Assembly: GCA_025463785.1 (NCBI GenBank)
Contig: JAODBD010000005.1
Span: 186,001 to 250,000, forward strand
Length of the DNA stretch: 64,000 bases
Reading direction: 5' to 3'
Source of the DNA: Glaciihabitans sp.
GTDB taxonomy: Bacteria; Actinomycetota; Actinomycetes; Actinomycetales; Microbacteriaceae
Shown: piece after piece, positions 9,376-17,982 of the stretch
Layout: each line of letters begins with the position of its first letter
Numbering within the stretch: the first letter of the stretch is position 1
Position numbers and translations under genes: made by a program
The notes under the pieces: model-generated
What the model was told of the DNA's origin: nothing
The model's database searches: none
What the model saw: the letters and a program-made list of their open reading frames with translations, nothing else

Positions 9376-10511
9376 TAGTTTGTCTCTCTCTTATAGAAGG
9401 GAAGGGAAACGACGGAAGCCGGCACCCGGGTGCCGCGCACGTCAATAAACACGGAGTGGCCTTCGCCCGCGTGGGCGGCATCGACGTAGGCCATGGCGAT
9501 CGGATACCCGAGCGTCGGTGACAGCGCGCCGCTCGTGATGACGCCGATCTCGGTGCTGCCGTCCTCAGCGCTGAACACCGCGTAGCCGGCGCGACCGGCG
9601 CGCTTGCCCTCGGTCGCCAGTCCGACGAGCATGCGGGACCCCGGGGGGGCGCCCTCCTCGACGGCGGCTCGACCGACGAAGTCGCCCTCTTTCTTGAGGT
9701 TGACGACGCGACCGAGGCCGGCCTGCGACGCGTACGTGTCGAGGCCGAGTTCGTGGCCGTAGAGCGGCATCCCGGCTTCGAGGCGAAGGGTGTCTCGGCT
9801 GGCGAGACCGGCGGGGACGAGGCCGGAGCCTTTGCCGGTGTCCATGATGGCTTCCCAGAGCGCTGGGGCGACATCCGGTGCGACATAAAGTTCAAAGCCG
9901 TCTTCCCCGGTGTAGCCGGTGCGGGCGACGAGCAACTCGTGCTCGCGGCCAAAACGGCCGGCCGTCGACCAGTAGTACTTGAGGTCTTTGAGTCCCGGGA
10001 CATCCACTCCGGGGACCTGACTCAGGATCTCGTAGGATTTCGGCCCCTGGATGGCGATGAGCGCGATGTCATCGCTTTCGTCGAACACTTCGCACTCGAA
10101 TGGCGAACAGCGCTCGAGCAGTTCGCGTGCGACCACGGCACGGTTGGATGCGTTGGCGACGACCAGGAAGCGATCCTCGCCGGTGCGGTAGACGACGAGG
10201 TCGTCGATGATGCCGCCTTCGCGTGAGAGCAGCAGGCTGTACTTGGCCTGGCCGATTGCTACCGCCGAGATCTTGCCGGCAAGCGCATAGTCGAGCGCGT
10301 CGGCAGCCTCGGGACCAAGGATGAGGATCTCAGCCATGTGTGAGAGGTCGAATAGACCGGCGGCGGTCCTCACCGCGGCGTGCTCAGCGAGGTCGGAGCT
10401 GTAGCGCACCGGCATCTGCCAGCCGGCAAAATCGGTGAAGCTGGCACCCGCATCCACGTGGGCGCGGTTCAGTGGGGACAATCGTTCTGTCATGTCTTCG
10501 GTGTCGGTCAC
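9375..10511 (-). CDS. gcvT: glycine cleavage system T-protein (aminomethyltransferase)
   Basis: T-protein, 378 residues, transfers the one-carbon unit from the H-protein intermediate to tetrahydrofolate and releases ammonia. Recognisable family stretches are [13 protein letters not shown] near the N-terminus, [10 protein letters not shown], and the substrate/folate-binding [12 protein letters not shown]. The GTG start at 10509-10511 is supported by CTGGAG six nt upstream (10518-10523); an internal ATG six codons later is a weaker alternative. It heads the operon and its ribosome site lies in a helix of the riboswitch expression platform. Confidence 0.97.
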   Translation of the reverse strand: MTDTEDMTERLSPLNRAHVDAGASFTDFAGWQMPVRYSSDLAEHAAVRTAAGLFDLSHMAEILILGPEAADALDYALAGKISAVAIGQAKYSLLLSREGGIIDDLVVYRTGEDRFLVVANASNRAVVARELLERCSPFECEVFDESDDIALIAIQGPKSYEILSQVPGVDVPGLKDLKYYWSTAGRFGREHELLVARTGYTGEDGFELYVAPDVAPALWEAIMDTGKGSGLVPAGLASRDTLRLEAGMPLYGHELGLDTYASQAGLGRVVNLKKEGDFVGRAAVEEGAPPGSRMLVGLATEGKRAGRAGYAVFSAEDGSTEIGVITSGALSPTLGYPIAMAYVDAAHAGEGHSVFIDVRGTRVPASVVSLPFYKRETN

Positions 10512-10743
10512 GGAGTTCTCCAGTGGTGTGGGCTGGACGAGAACTCCCCCTCTGTCATTGGCCTGAGAGTTTCATCGACTGTGGTCGACTTTCACCTTCG
10601 GCGGTTTTGTCGGTGAGTTCGATAATTTGGACAAAACACTTTTCAGAGTGGCCAGTTCGATGCGGTACATAAACCTGAGAGATTGGCGGGGAGGCTTGCT
10701 CCTTCGGTGCCCGTCACTGTGGGTGATGAGCTCTCCCGCATCG
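10512..10743 (-). ncRNA. tandem glycine riboswitch with translational expression platform
   Basis: Two gcvT-type glycine aptamers precede gcvT. Aptamer 1 is closed by a perfect 8-bp P1 (10743-10736 with 10665-10658) and contains CCGAAGGAGCAAGCC and CTCTCAGGT in the RNA sense. Aptamer 2 runs from about 10620 to 10542, with GCCGAAGGTGAAAG and CTCTCAGGCCAATGAC and a P1 of GAACUC (10620-10615) with GAGUUC (10547-10542 region). The same 3' strand, GGAGUUCUC (10547-10539), can instead pair perfectly over 9 bp with GAGAACUCC (10520-10512), which contains the ribosome site of gcvT. Glycine binding should favour P1 and free the ribosome site: an ON switch. Confidence 0.95.
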
Positions 10744-10772
10744 CGTGCGCGGCCCGATGTTCGATTGTGCGT

Positions 10773-11726
10773 TCAGCCTAGCAACCGCAGCGGGCTCCCG
10801 GCGTCGAAGGCTTCGATGTCTTCGACCGCCTGGCCGTAGAACAGCTCGTACGTTTGCTCGGTCACGTAGCCGATGTGCGGGAGCAGCAGGGCGTTGGTGA
10901 GCTTCCGGAGGGGATGATTGAGTGCCAGCGGCTCCTGGTCGTACACGTCGAGGCCGGCGCCCGCGATGCTGCGCTTCTCCAGCACAGCGACGAGGGCGGC
11001 TTCGTCGACAATCGGGCCGCGCGACGTGTTGATGAGGTACGACCGCGGCGACATCCAGCCGAGTTGTTCGGCGCCGACCAGTCCGCGCGTGCCTCTGGCC
11101 AGCGGCAGATGGATGGTGAGGTAGTCGGAGGCGCTGTAAAGCTCGCGTTCTCCGACCGCGCGGGCGCCGTGCTGGTCTGCGCGTTCCTGCGTGAGGTGGG
11201 GGCTCCAGGCGATGACGTGCATCCCAAATGCCGCCCCAATTGTTGCGACCTGGGAACCCAGCCGTCCGAGACCGAGGATGCCGAGGGTTGCGCCCGCGAG
11301 ACCCCGCCCGATGGTGTGCTGCCAGTTGCCCTCGTGCACCGCGTTGTCTTCGGCCACCATGTTGCGGTCGAGTGCAATGATCATGCCGAAGACCAGCTCT
11401 GGTACGGCGGCGTAGGAACCGTCGGTGCCCGACACCGTGATGCCGTGTTGCGCGGCTGCCCGGTAGTCGATGCCGGGATTGTGCATGCCCGTCGAGACCA
11501 GCAACCTGAGTTTGGGAAGCCGTTCGAGTACCTCCCGGGGGAACGCCGTACGCTCCCGCATTGCAACGACCACTTGACTGTCGGCCAACCGTGAAACCAG
11601 CTGGTCGGCATCCGCGATGTGCGCGGTGACGACGTCGAACTCGTACCGGTCGGCGAGCAGCGACCAGTTCGCCGACTTCAGCGCGACACCCTGATAATCG
11701 TCAAGAAACGTGATTCGCTCAGCCAT
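10773..11726 (-). CDS. D-2-hydroxyacid dehydrogenase family protein
   Basis: NAD(P)-dependent cytosolic oxidoreductase of the D-isomer-specific 2-hydroxyacid dehydrogenase family, 317 residues. The Rossmann motif is GILGLGRLGS. The catalytic arginine lies in LINTSRGPIVDE, the glutamate region in DVYDQEPL, and the histidine in LLPHIGYVTE. The ATG at 11724-11726 is chosen (MAERITFLDDYQ); the frame stays open for 41 more codons but that part is low-complexity and non-coding in character. The substrate is not predictable. It lies just upstream of the glycine riboswitch on the same strand, probably a separate unit. Confidence 0.9.
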   Translation of the reverse strand: MAERITFLDDYQGVALKSANWSLLADRYEFDVVTAHIADADQLVSRLADSQVVVAMRERTAFPREVLERLPKLRLLVSTGMHNPGIDYRAAAQHGITVSGTDGSYAAVPELVFGMIIALDRNMVAEDNAVHEGNWQHTIGRGLAGATLGILGLGRLGSQVATIGAAFGMHVIAWSPHLTQERADQHGARAVGERELYSASDYLTIHLPLARGTRGLVGAEQLGWMSPRSYLINTSRGPIVDEAALVAVLEKRSIAGAGLDVYDQEPLALNHPLRKLTNALLLPHIGYVTEQTYELFYGQAVEDIEAFDAGSPLRLLG

Positions 11727-11848
11727 GTGTCCAGCTAACCACCCGTCGCCCCAAGGCGGGAAAGCCGGACGTTTTCCTGCCAACCCGGGCCCGGCCAAGC
11801 GGGTGAATGGTCGAGCCGAGCGCAGCCGAGCGCAGCCACTCGCAGCCA

Positions 11849-11902
11849 CTCGTGTTTTTCAGGAAGTCGTCCTCAAAAGGACTCCATCCTGAAAAACACG
11901 AG
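11849..11902. repeat. nested long palindrome (16-bp arms plus inner 5-bp stem)
   Basis: CTCGTGTTTTTCAGGA at 11849-11864 is perfectly complementary to 11887-11902. Inside the 22-bp spacer, GTCCT 11869-11873 pairs with AGGAC 11878-11882 around a CAAA loop. The element could fold as a large hairpin on either strand. It lies between the minus-strand genes at 12198 and 10773 and might terminate the former, or be a dispersed palindromic element. Confidence 0.8.
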
Positions 11903-12040
11903 CAGCCCTGCTTGGTCAGCGGGGCGCAGCCGTAGCGACCCAAACGGGGTATCGAAGCGCGGGCGAGCGCGGTGCGAGGCGGCGAGTGCGAGGGCAGGAG
12001 TGCGAGGGCAGGGAGTGGGAGTGCGAGCGGGGGTGCGCTG

Positions 12041-12079
12041 GCGTGGTGTGCGGGCGTGGTGTGCGGGCGTGGTGTGCGG
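12041..12079. repeat. three exact 13-bp tandem repeats
   Basis: GCGTGGTGTGCGG occurs at 12041-12053, 12054-12066 and 12067-12079 without interruption, ~120 bp downstream of the stop of the membrane-protein gene at 12198. No spacers or coding role are visible. Confidence 0.9.
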
Positions 12080-12197
12080 GGTGCGACCGGTGGCCAGCCA
12101 GTAGAGTCCCGTGGCCAGCAGTTCAGCGGGTTAGCCCGCGGCCGATTCGCGCTGGCTAGTGGCGCAGACCGGCGGCGCAGGATAGTGGGCAGTACAC

Positions 12198-12677
12198 CTA
12201 GTGGTGCAGGCCGACGATGACGAGCGCCACGACCCCCGACAACCCCGGAGCGAGAACTGCGATGACAATGGCAGCAATACCGGGAGCGCGGCCCCGACGT
12301 GTCGCGGCGGCAACGATGCCTTGGACGAATGCCCAGACGCCGAGCACAGTGCAGACGACCCAGCCCAGGGTCCAGACCAGCGCCAGTGCAGCCTCGCCTG
12401 GAACGTTGGAGTTGAGGTCGAGATTCATGTTGAAACTGGTGCTCGTTCGCACCGTGTAGGGCCCGGCCTGCAGTCCAACAAAGATCGAAACCGCCAACGA
12501 CCCGAACAGTGCCAGTAGCGCGAGCAGCAGTGCGACCCGCCCGAGCCGACGCGAACGCGGGACCGGCGCCGACCCGTATGCCGCCATCTCGTAGGAGGGA
12601 GCCGACGAATACGCCGGCGTACCCCCGGTCGGGTCTGAGCCATCCTGCTGCCAGTTGTCGTTTCGCGGTGCGCTCAT
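12198..12677 (-). CDS. small membrane protein with polar N-terminal tail, unknown function
   Basis: 159 residues. The first ~45 are polar and rich in Ser, Pro, Tyr and Gly (cytoplasmic tail), followed by a hydrophobic helix (VALLLALLALFGSLAVSIFVGL), a ~30-residue loop with Asn/Asp, and two more helices ending in GLHH. This resembles the DUF4190-like actinobacterial proteins in layout only; no family is claimed. The start ATG at 12675-12677 has GAGGGA seven nt upstream. Neighbours on the same strand are likewise small membrane proteins. Confidence 0.7.
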   Translation of the reverse strand: MSAPRNDNWQQDGSDPTGGTPAYSSAPSYEMAAYGSAPVPRSRRLGRVALLLALLALFGSLAVSIFVGLQAGPYTVRTSTSFNMNLDLNSNVPGEAALALVWTLGWVVCTVLGVWAFVQGIVAAATRRGRAPGIAAIVIAVLAPGLSGVVALVIVGLHH

Positions 12678-12767
12678 CGAAAGTCCCTCGGTTGACTTCC
12701 GAGTATGGTCGCAATTCGATTGGGATGCGGGGCCGAGATCCTCCGCGGGGCCGATCGGGGCTTCAGA

Positions 12768-12835
12768 CCGTCAGGGCTTCACTGCCGTCAGGGCTTCACT
12801 GCAGTCAGAGCATCCCTGCCGTCAGGGCTTCCACA
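12768..12835. repeat. four 17-bp tandem repeats spanning a gene's stop codon
   Basis: Units CCGTCAGGGCTTCACTG at 12768-12784 and 12785-12801 (identical), a degenerate copy at 12802-12818, and a fourth at 12819-12835. The fourth is the 3' end of the gene 12822-13259 and contains its stop (TCA on the plus strand at 12822-12824). Each copy keeps the TCA, so the gene end appears duplicated downstream. Confidence 0.9.
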
Positions 12836-13259
12836 CCATAAGTACGACGACAATCAGCAAAAGCAGCGACACCAACCCGGAACCGATGGCGATCCTGCGA
12901 TAACCGAGTGACGCAACCGGCTCGGGCTCGGCAAGTGCCACCGCGGCCCGCTGCAGCGCGGGAACCACGACAGTCATGCTGAGCACGGCGGCAATGACGT
13001 AGGCGACGATGCCCCAGAGGACCCACGGGGTGCCGAGCGACACGTGATCCTTGGCCGGCGCCATGCCCACCAGCGCGAAACCGAGAAGCGCAACAACCAC
13101 GGAGGCAATCGAGAAGATCCTGGTCGACTTCGCCAGTGTCCGAACAGCGCCAGCGTCACCGCTGCGAATCGCGCGAAGACCCGACTGCGGAAGCACCGCC
13201 ATCGGCCCGATAATGAAGACGGCGCCGACAACGTGGAGAACTAAGAACAGAGTATCCAT
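12822..13259 (-). CDS. DUF2269-like four-helix integral membrane protein
   Basis: 145 residues with four hydrophobic helices. It begins MDTLFLVLHVVGAVFIIGPMAV, in keeping with DUF2269-type proteins, which start with a helix carrying HVxGAxxxxG and lack known enzyme motifs. The ATG at 13257-13259 is preferred over a frame opening 12 codons upstream, which lacks a ribosome site and reads RCRPPDPYDAG. The last codons (WKP-stop) form the first copy of a tandem repeat. Function unknown. Confidence 0.72.
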   Translation of the reverse strand: MDTLFLVLHVVGAVFIIGPMAVLPQSGLRAIRSGDAGAVRTLAKSTRIFSIASVVVALLGFALVGMAPAKDHVSLGTPWVLWGIVAYVIAAVLSMTVVVPALQRAAVALAEPEPVASLGYRRIAIGSGLVSLLLLIVVVLMVWKP

Positions 13260-13368
13260 GCCAGCATCGTATGGGTCCGGCGGCCGACACCGCATACAAC
13301 GGGCGGAGTACGGCCGTACTCCCTGAGTAGCGCTTCTGCGCTGCTTGGCTCAGCACTCCACCCGAAGC

Positions 13369-14238
13369 TCAAATCTGCGAAAGCCTCGGCAGGACTACCT
13401 CGGTCAGACGCGACACAAAGCCAGCAGGGTCGGGAGATGTCGCCGCGATCCAGATCTGGCTGATGCCGAGCTTCGCTGCGCGTTCCATCTTCTTCAGGAA
13501 CCCGTCGACATCATCCAGGGCACCTGGGGCCGCGAGCATGGTGCGCTGGATGCTCGCCGGGTCGCGCCCGAGATCCTCGCAATGCTGGTCGAGCACGTCG
13601 AGCTTGTGCGCGATGACGTCTTCGCCGAGGTCGAAGAGGTTGCAGGCATCCGCATACTTCGCGACCAGCCGCAGGGTCTTCTGCTCACCGCTGCCGCCGA
13701 CCAGAATGGGCGGACGCGGCGCCTGAATTGGGCGGGGCCGACAGATCGTTTCGGCGAGCTGGTAGTGCTTGCCGTTGTACGGTCCCTCGTCGTCGCTCCA
13801 CATCTGCTCGCAGATCTGGATGGCCTCCTCCAGCATCTCGAAGCGGGTCGAGATCGGCGGGTACGGAACCCCGAGGGCTAGGTGCTCGCGCTCGTACCAG
13901 GCTGCACCGATGCCGAGGAATGCCCGGCCCTCAGACAGAACGTCGAGAGTCGCAACGGTCTTCGCGAGCAGGCCCGGATACCGATATGTGACGCCCGTGA
14001 CGAGCAGCCCGAGCTTCAGTCGCTTCGTGTGCGCGGCGATAAAGCCGAGCGAGGTGTAGCCCTCCAGCATGGGGTCGGTCGCGGGGGCGCGCTGTTCCAT
14101 CTGGAACCAGTGGTCCATGAGTGTCATGGTTTCGCATCCGCCCTCGTCGGCCGCTTTCGCGGTTGCGGCGAGCAGCGTGGCGAGGGATGACGGCTCGCCT
14201 GGCATCGTGAAATTCGGAAAATGGATGGCCAGCTTCAT
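13369..14238 (-). CDS. LLM-class (F420-dependent type) oxidoreductase
   Basis: Luciferase-like monooxygenase family protein, 289 residues, TIM-barrel. Typical stretches are MKLAIHFPNF at the start, TMTLMDHWFQ, LKLGLLVTGVTYRYPGLLAKTVATLD, LGIGAAWYEREHLALGVPYP and PPILVGGSGEQKTLRL. The last two resemble coenzyme F420-dependent actinobacterial members more than FMN-dependent ones, but the cofactor is inferred. The ATG at 14236-14238 is used; its AGGG is very close, so coupling to the lipoprotein gene ending 10 nt upstream is plausible. Substrate unknown. Confidence 0.88.
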   Translation of the reverse strand: MKLAIHFPNFTMPGEPSSLATLLAATAKAADEGGCETMTLMDHWFQMEQRAPATDPMLEGYTSLGFIAAHTKRLKLGLLVTGVTYRYPGLLAKTVATLDVLSEGRAFLGIGAAWYEREHLALGVPYPPISTRFEMLEEAIQICEQMWSDDEGPYNGKHYQLAETICRPRPIQAPRPPILVGGSGEQKTLRLVAKYADACNLFDLGEDVIAHKLDVLDQHCEDLGRDPASIQRTMLAAPGALDDVDGFLKKMERAAKLGISQIWIAATSPDPAGFVSRLTEVVLPRLSQI

Positions 14239-14248
14239 TCCCTCAACG

Positions 14249-14788
14249 CTACCCGTCGTAGCAGGCACTAACCGCAGACAACGTGAGCTCGGGGCTGCCG
14301 GTAGCGCTCTCCACGGTCACTGTTCCATGATCGCCGTGTACCAAAGGACTCGTGAGGATGAGCATCTGACCCGAGACGTTTGGTCGCGCGCCCCTGGACC
14401 TCCAGCCCGCCTGCGTGAGGGTCCGCTCAACCAGCGACAATGCGGCATCCGGGTTGCCGTCCACCACAACGGTAGTGAAGTTACGCCACGCGAATTTCGT
14501 CGCAAAGTAACTGTGGTCAGTCGGGCACGGGATCGGCGAGTTCGAACGCGGAGACGCACTTGCGGGGGCAATCGACTGTGTCGCCTGCCGCATCCAGTTC
14601 GCCGCTTCAGCCTTCGCCTGCGTTCCCCCAAACCGGTTGGGGTTCGTCTGGCATCCCGCGAGCGCAAGCGCGACGCCGATGCAGACGACGACGCTGACGA
14701 GGCGGCCGACGAGGCGGATGACGCCGACACCAACGCCGCCACCAACGCCGCCACGGCCGCCGAGGGCCACGAGATGTTGTGCAGTCAT
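14249..14788 (-). CDS. small predicted lipoprotein, unknown function
   Basis: 179 residues. The N-terminus is unusual: about 25 residues of Gly/Val/Arg (encoded by an imperfect GCCGCCACC-like repeat) lead into a hydrophobic segment and lipobox ALAGC. The mature part has two further cysteines (PIPCPTD and SAVSACYDG at the C-terminus) that could form a disulfide. No family recognised. It stops 10 nt before the LLM oxidoreductase start, so the two are probably co-transcribed. The true start could lie within the Gly-rich part. Confidence 0.65.
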   Translation of the reverse strand: MTAQHLVALGGRGGVGGGVGVGVIRLVGRLVSVVVCIGVALALAGCQTNPNRFGGTQAKAEAANWMRQATQSIAPASASPRSNSPIPCPTDHSYFATKFAWRNFTTVVVDGNPDAALSLVERTLTQAGWRSRGARPNVSGQMLILTSPLVHGDHGTVTVESATGSPELTLSAVSACYDG

Positions 14789-14922
14789 CTGGTGATGATA
14801 GGCCGCGACCGTAATGAACGTTCCCCGGCGCTGTCTCGTTGTCTCAGTGAGCCCGTTCTTTCGAGCTCGTAACTGAACCGGGCTGCTCGCTGAACCTAAC
14901 TCGCAGCCGAACGGAGTGCATC

Positions 14923-15504
14923 ATGACAGCAATCGCCCAGGCAGCGCCAACGGTGGCTACCGCCCACTCGCTCCGGACGCTATATCTCGTTCGCACCGCA
15001 TTCTCCGCGGTGTGGGTGACGCTGGTGTTCGTCCTGGCTTCGACGGTGACAACAGCGACGACGCCGAGCACGGTCGCCGTGATTTTGTTGACCATCTATC
15101 CGGCCTGGGATGCGGTGGCGACCGTTTTCGGCATCCGCGCGACCCCGACGGCCACGTCGCACCTCGCCCAGTACCTGAACATCGGATTCGGCGTCGTGGC
15201 GGCGGTCGGCGTCGCCATCGCATTGGGATCGGGCCTCACTCCCGCACTCGTCGTCTTCGGCGTGTGGGCGTCGCTGAGCGGAGCCGTGCAGCTCATCCTC
15301 GCGCTGGCGCGTCGGCGTCCGATTGGCGGACAGTGGCCGATGATCATCAGCGGCGGCCTCTCGGTGCTCGCCGGCGTCTCGTTCATCGCAACCTCGGGTG
15401 CGCCGAAAACCGGACTCACGACGCTCGCCGGCTATTCGGCATTTGGGGCGTTCTGGTACCTCGTCGGTGCGCTGCTGCTCATTCGTGCGGCTCGACGCGC
15501 CTAG
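14923..15504 (+). CDS. HdeD/DUF308-like membrane protein
   Basis: 193 residues with six predicted hydrophobic helices in three pairs, the layout of HdeD/DUF308 proteins. GGAG eight nt before the ATG at 14923 supports the start. Short loops carry Arg clusters (ARRRPIGG, RAARRA) that set orientation. Function of the family in actinobacteria is not established; acid-stress roles are known only for some enteric homologues. It stands alone between divergent and convergent genes. Confidence 0.68.
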   Translation: MTAIAQAAPTVATAHSLRTLYLVRTAFSAVWVTLVFVLASTVTTATTPSTVAVILLTIYPAWDAVATVFGIRATPTATSHLAQYLNIGFGVVAAVGVAIALGSGLTPALVVFGVWASLSGAVQLILALARRRPIGGQWPMIISGGLSVLAGVSFIATSGAPKTGLTTLAGYSAFGAFWYLVGALLLIRAARRA

Positions 15505-15540
15505 CAACGCATCCTGACGACCATCCCAGCGCAGCTCTCT

Positions 15541-15589
15541 GCGCAGCTTCCTGGCTGCGCTTCCCGGCTGCGCAGCTTCCTGGCTGCGC
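15541..15589. repeat. duplicated 16-bp hairpin-forming unit between convergent genes
   Basis: GCGCAGCTTCCTGGCT followed by GCGC occurs at 15541-15560 and again at 15570-15589. Each copy can fold as GCGCAG(N8)CTGCGC-type hairpins. The region separates the convergent genes ending at 15504 and 15610 and may act as a bidirectional terminator, although no T-run is present. Confidence 0.7.
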
Positions 15590-15609
15590 GTTCCAGCGAC
15601 CCTCCCCGC

Positions 15610-16470
<861 letters not shown>

Positions 16471-16500
16471 TCAATCCAGCTTGCGACGATCCGCGTGTGC

Positions 16501-16552
16501 GGTCAATGTGCGTGGTCAATGTGTGTGGTCAATGTGTGCGGTCAATGTGCTG
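16501..16552. repeat. four 13-bp tandem repeats in a divergent spacer
   Basis: Units GGTCAATGTG+3 nt at 16501, 16514, 16527 and 16540, differing only in the last three bases. They lie between the divergent hydrolase (start 16452) and HTH gene (start 16584), where operators would be expected. Regular spacing slightly above one helical turn could array protein on one face; equally it may be slippage product. Confidence 0.85.
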
Positions 16553-16583
16553 CAGGCATCGGGCGACGGTAGCGTTGGGATCC

Positions 16584-16928
16584 GTGGACAAGATCATGCG
16601 CGACTTCGTGGCAGCGGCAGAGCAGCTGAATTTCGCACACGCCGCAAAATCCGTCGGGGTTTCGCGCGCGACCCTCATCGCCTCGGTCAAAGAGCTTGAG
16701 GCAAAGCTCGACTATCCGCTCTTCGACTACGCGGCGGCAACTACGACCCTCACCACAGCCGGCCGTGAACTCCTTAAGCGCACGCAGGTCGAGCGCGAGA
16801 AGTCGGCCGCTGCTGCGCGAGCTTCGGCGCCCGCGCCGGGCGGCAAAGCGAAGGCGTCGAAGGGCAAGGGCCGGGCGCCCGCCGTCAAGGGTGAGCGTAA
16901 GCCGGGCAAGCGGCGACAGTCGCGCTGA
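16584..16928 (+). CDS. LysR-type winged-HTH domain with a basic Ala/Lys/Arg tail; no effector domain
   Basis: 114 residues. Residues ~5-62 match the LysR-family N-terminal HTH (AAEQLNFAHAAKSVGVSRATL, then LEAKLDYPLFD and LTTAGRELL), but the ~200-residue effector-binding domain is absent. Instead residues ~75-114 form a low-complexity basic tail (GGKAKASKGKGRAPAVKG and KPGKRRQSR) with a GRAP segment resembling AT-hook or histone H1 tails. The start is GTG 16584, with GGGA upstream. It could be a DNA-coating or architectural protein rather than a metabolite-sensing regulator; this is inference. Confidence 0.72.
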   Translation: MDKIMRDFVAAAEQLNFAHAAKSVGVSRATLIASVKELEAKLDYPLFDYAAATTTLTTAGRELLKRTQVEREKSAAAARASAPAPGGKAKASKGKGRAPAVKGERKPGKRRQSR

Positions 16929-16957
16929 TCGCTGTCGCCCGGCGTTTCCCAATATTT

Positions 16958-17005
16958 CCGTATCTCCGTATCCCCGTATCCCCGTATCCCCGTATCTCCG
17001 TATCC
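16958..17005. repeat. six 8-bp tandem repeats
   Basis: CCGTATCC/T repeated six times at 16958-17005 (units 1 and 5 end in T). It begins 30 bp after the stop of the HTH-tail gene and ends 54 bp before the SDR gene. Confidence 0.92.
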
Positions 17006-17058
17006 CCGACGGCACGCTCGGCATCGCCAACGGCAGGCTCGGCACCTAGGCTGCTGTT

Positions 17059-17973
17059 GTGTACAACGTTCCCAGCCAGGCCGGTCGCCGCTTCATCATC
17101 ACCGGATCGAACAGTGGCACCGGCAGGGAGGCAACCAGGCGACTGGCGGCGGCGGGCGCGCACATCCTGATGGCCGTTCGCACGCCAACCAAAGGTGAGG
17201 ATGCTCGCCGCGAGATCCTGGCTGAGTCGCCGACCGCAGACCTCGAGGTGCGCAAGCTCGACCTCGCCGATCTCGGCAGTGTGCGCGCGTTCGCGGCATC
17301 CGTGCTCGCTGACCGCAAGCCTGTCGACGTTCTCGTCAACAACGCCGGCGTCATGGCGCCGCCGAAGCGTTTCACCACGGCCGACGGATTTGAGCTGCAA
17401 CTCGGTAGCAACTTTCTGGGGCCGTTTGCGCTGACCATGCTGCTGCTCCCCCGCATCCTCGAATCGTCGAGACCGCGCGTTGCCACCATGTCGAGCTTCG
17501 TCGCGAACTTCGGTCGCATCGACTTCGATGACCTGCAGCGCGAGCACAACTACCAGCCATACACCGCGTACGGGCAGTCGAAGCTTGCCGACATGCTGTT
17601 CGCCGAGCGGCTCGCCAGGATCGCAACCGAGCGCGGATGGAGCCTCCTCAGCACCGTCGCGCACCCGGGGTACACGCGCACCAACCTGCAGTCCGCCGGC
17701 GCGAACCTCGGACGTGAAGGCGCCCTCAAACCGCCGGTCCGACGCACGATCGTTCCGTCGCAGGAGGTCACGCAGGGGGCCGAGCCACTCCTCTTTGCGG
17801 CCGCCGATCCCGCGGTGGAACAGGGCGGGTACTACGGACCCAGCCGCGCATTCGGTCTGATCGGTTCGACGAAGAAGACGTCGCTTCCGCGCAGCGCGCG
17901 TCGAGTTGGAGTATCCGGAAAACTCTGGGCCGTCGCCGAGGAACTCACGGGCACGTCGTTGCCGCCGCGCTAA
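17059..17973 (+). CDS. short-chain dehydrogenase/reductase, extended retinol-dehydrogenase-like type
   Basis: 304 residues. The cofactor motif is TGSNSGTG near residue 15, NNAG follows in VLVNNAGVMAPP, the catalytic Tyr-Lys is YGQSK, and the Ser lies in MSSFVA. The C-terminal ~60 residues (VEQGGYYGPSRAFGLIG...) match actinobacterial SDRs annotated as protochlorophyllide reductase- or retinol dehydrogenase-like; the real substrate is unknown. Start is GTG at 17059. Confidence 0.9.
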   Translation: MYNVPSQAGRRFIITGSNSGTGREATRRLAAAGAHILMAVRTPTKGEDARREILAESPTADLEVRKLDLADLGSVRAFAASVLADRKPVDVLVNNAGVMAPPKRFTTADGFELQLGSNFLGPFALTMLLLPRILESSRPRVATMSSFVANFGRIDFDDLQREHNYQPYTAYGQSKLADMLFAERLARIATERGWSLLSTVAHPGYTRTNLQSAGANLGREGALKPPVRRTIVPSQEVTQGAEPLLFAAADPAVEQGGYYGPSRAFGLIGSTKKTSLPRSARRVGVSGKLWAVAEELTGTSLPPR

Positions 17974-17982
17974 AGCCCCGCG

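Larger units (their letters stand above)
11727..12197. repeat. gene-free 470-bp spacer packed with repeats
   Basis: No credible gene is seen. Contents in order: decamer direct repeats GCCGAGCGCA (around 11814-11835) and GCCACTCGCA (11846 region); a long nested palindrome (11849-11902, listed separately); GC-rich low-complexity sequence with repeated GTGCGAGGGCAGG (about 11986-12012); and three exact 13-bp copies at 12041-12079. The open minus-strand frame through it is rich in Pro/Leu/His and has no family character. Confidence 0.7.

Noticed and set aside
11719-12714. Minus-strand frame covering the repeat-filled spacer and a membrane-protein gene
   Set aside because: Runs through tandem repeats and palindromes, gives Pro/Leu/His-rich sequence and overlaps the better supported frame 12198-12677.
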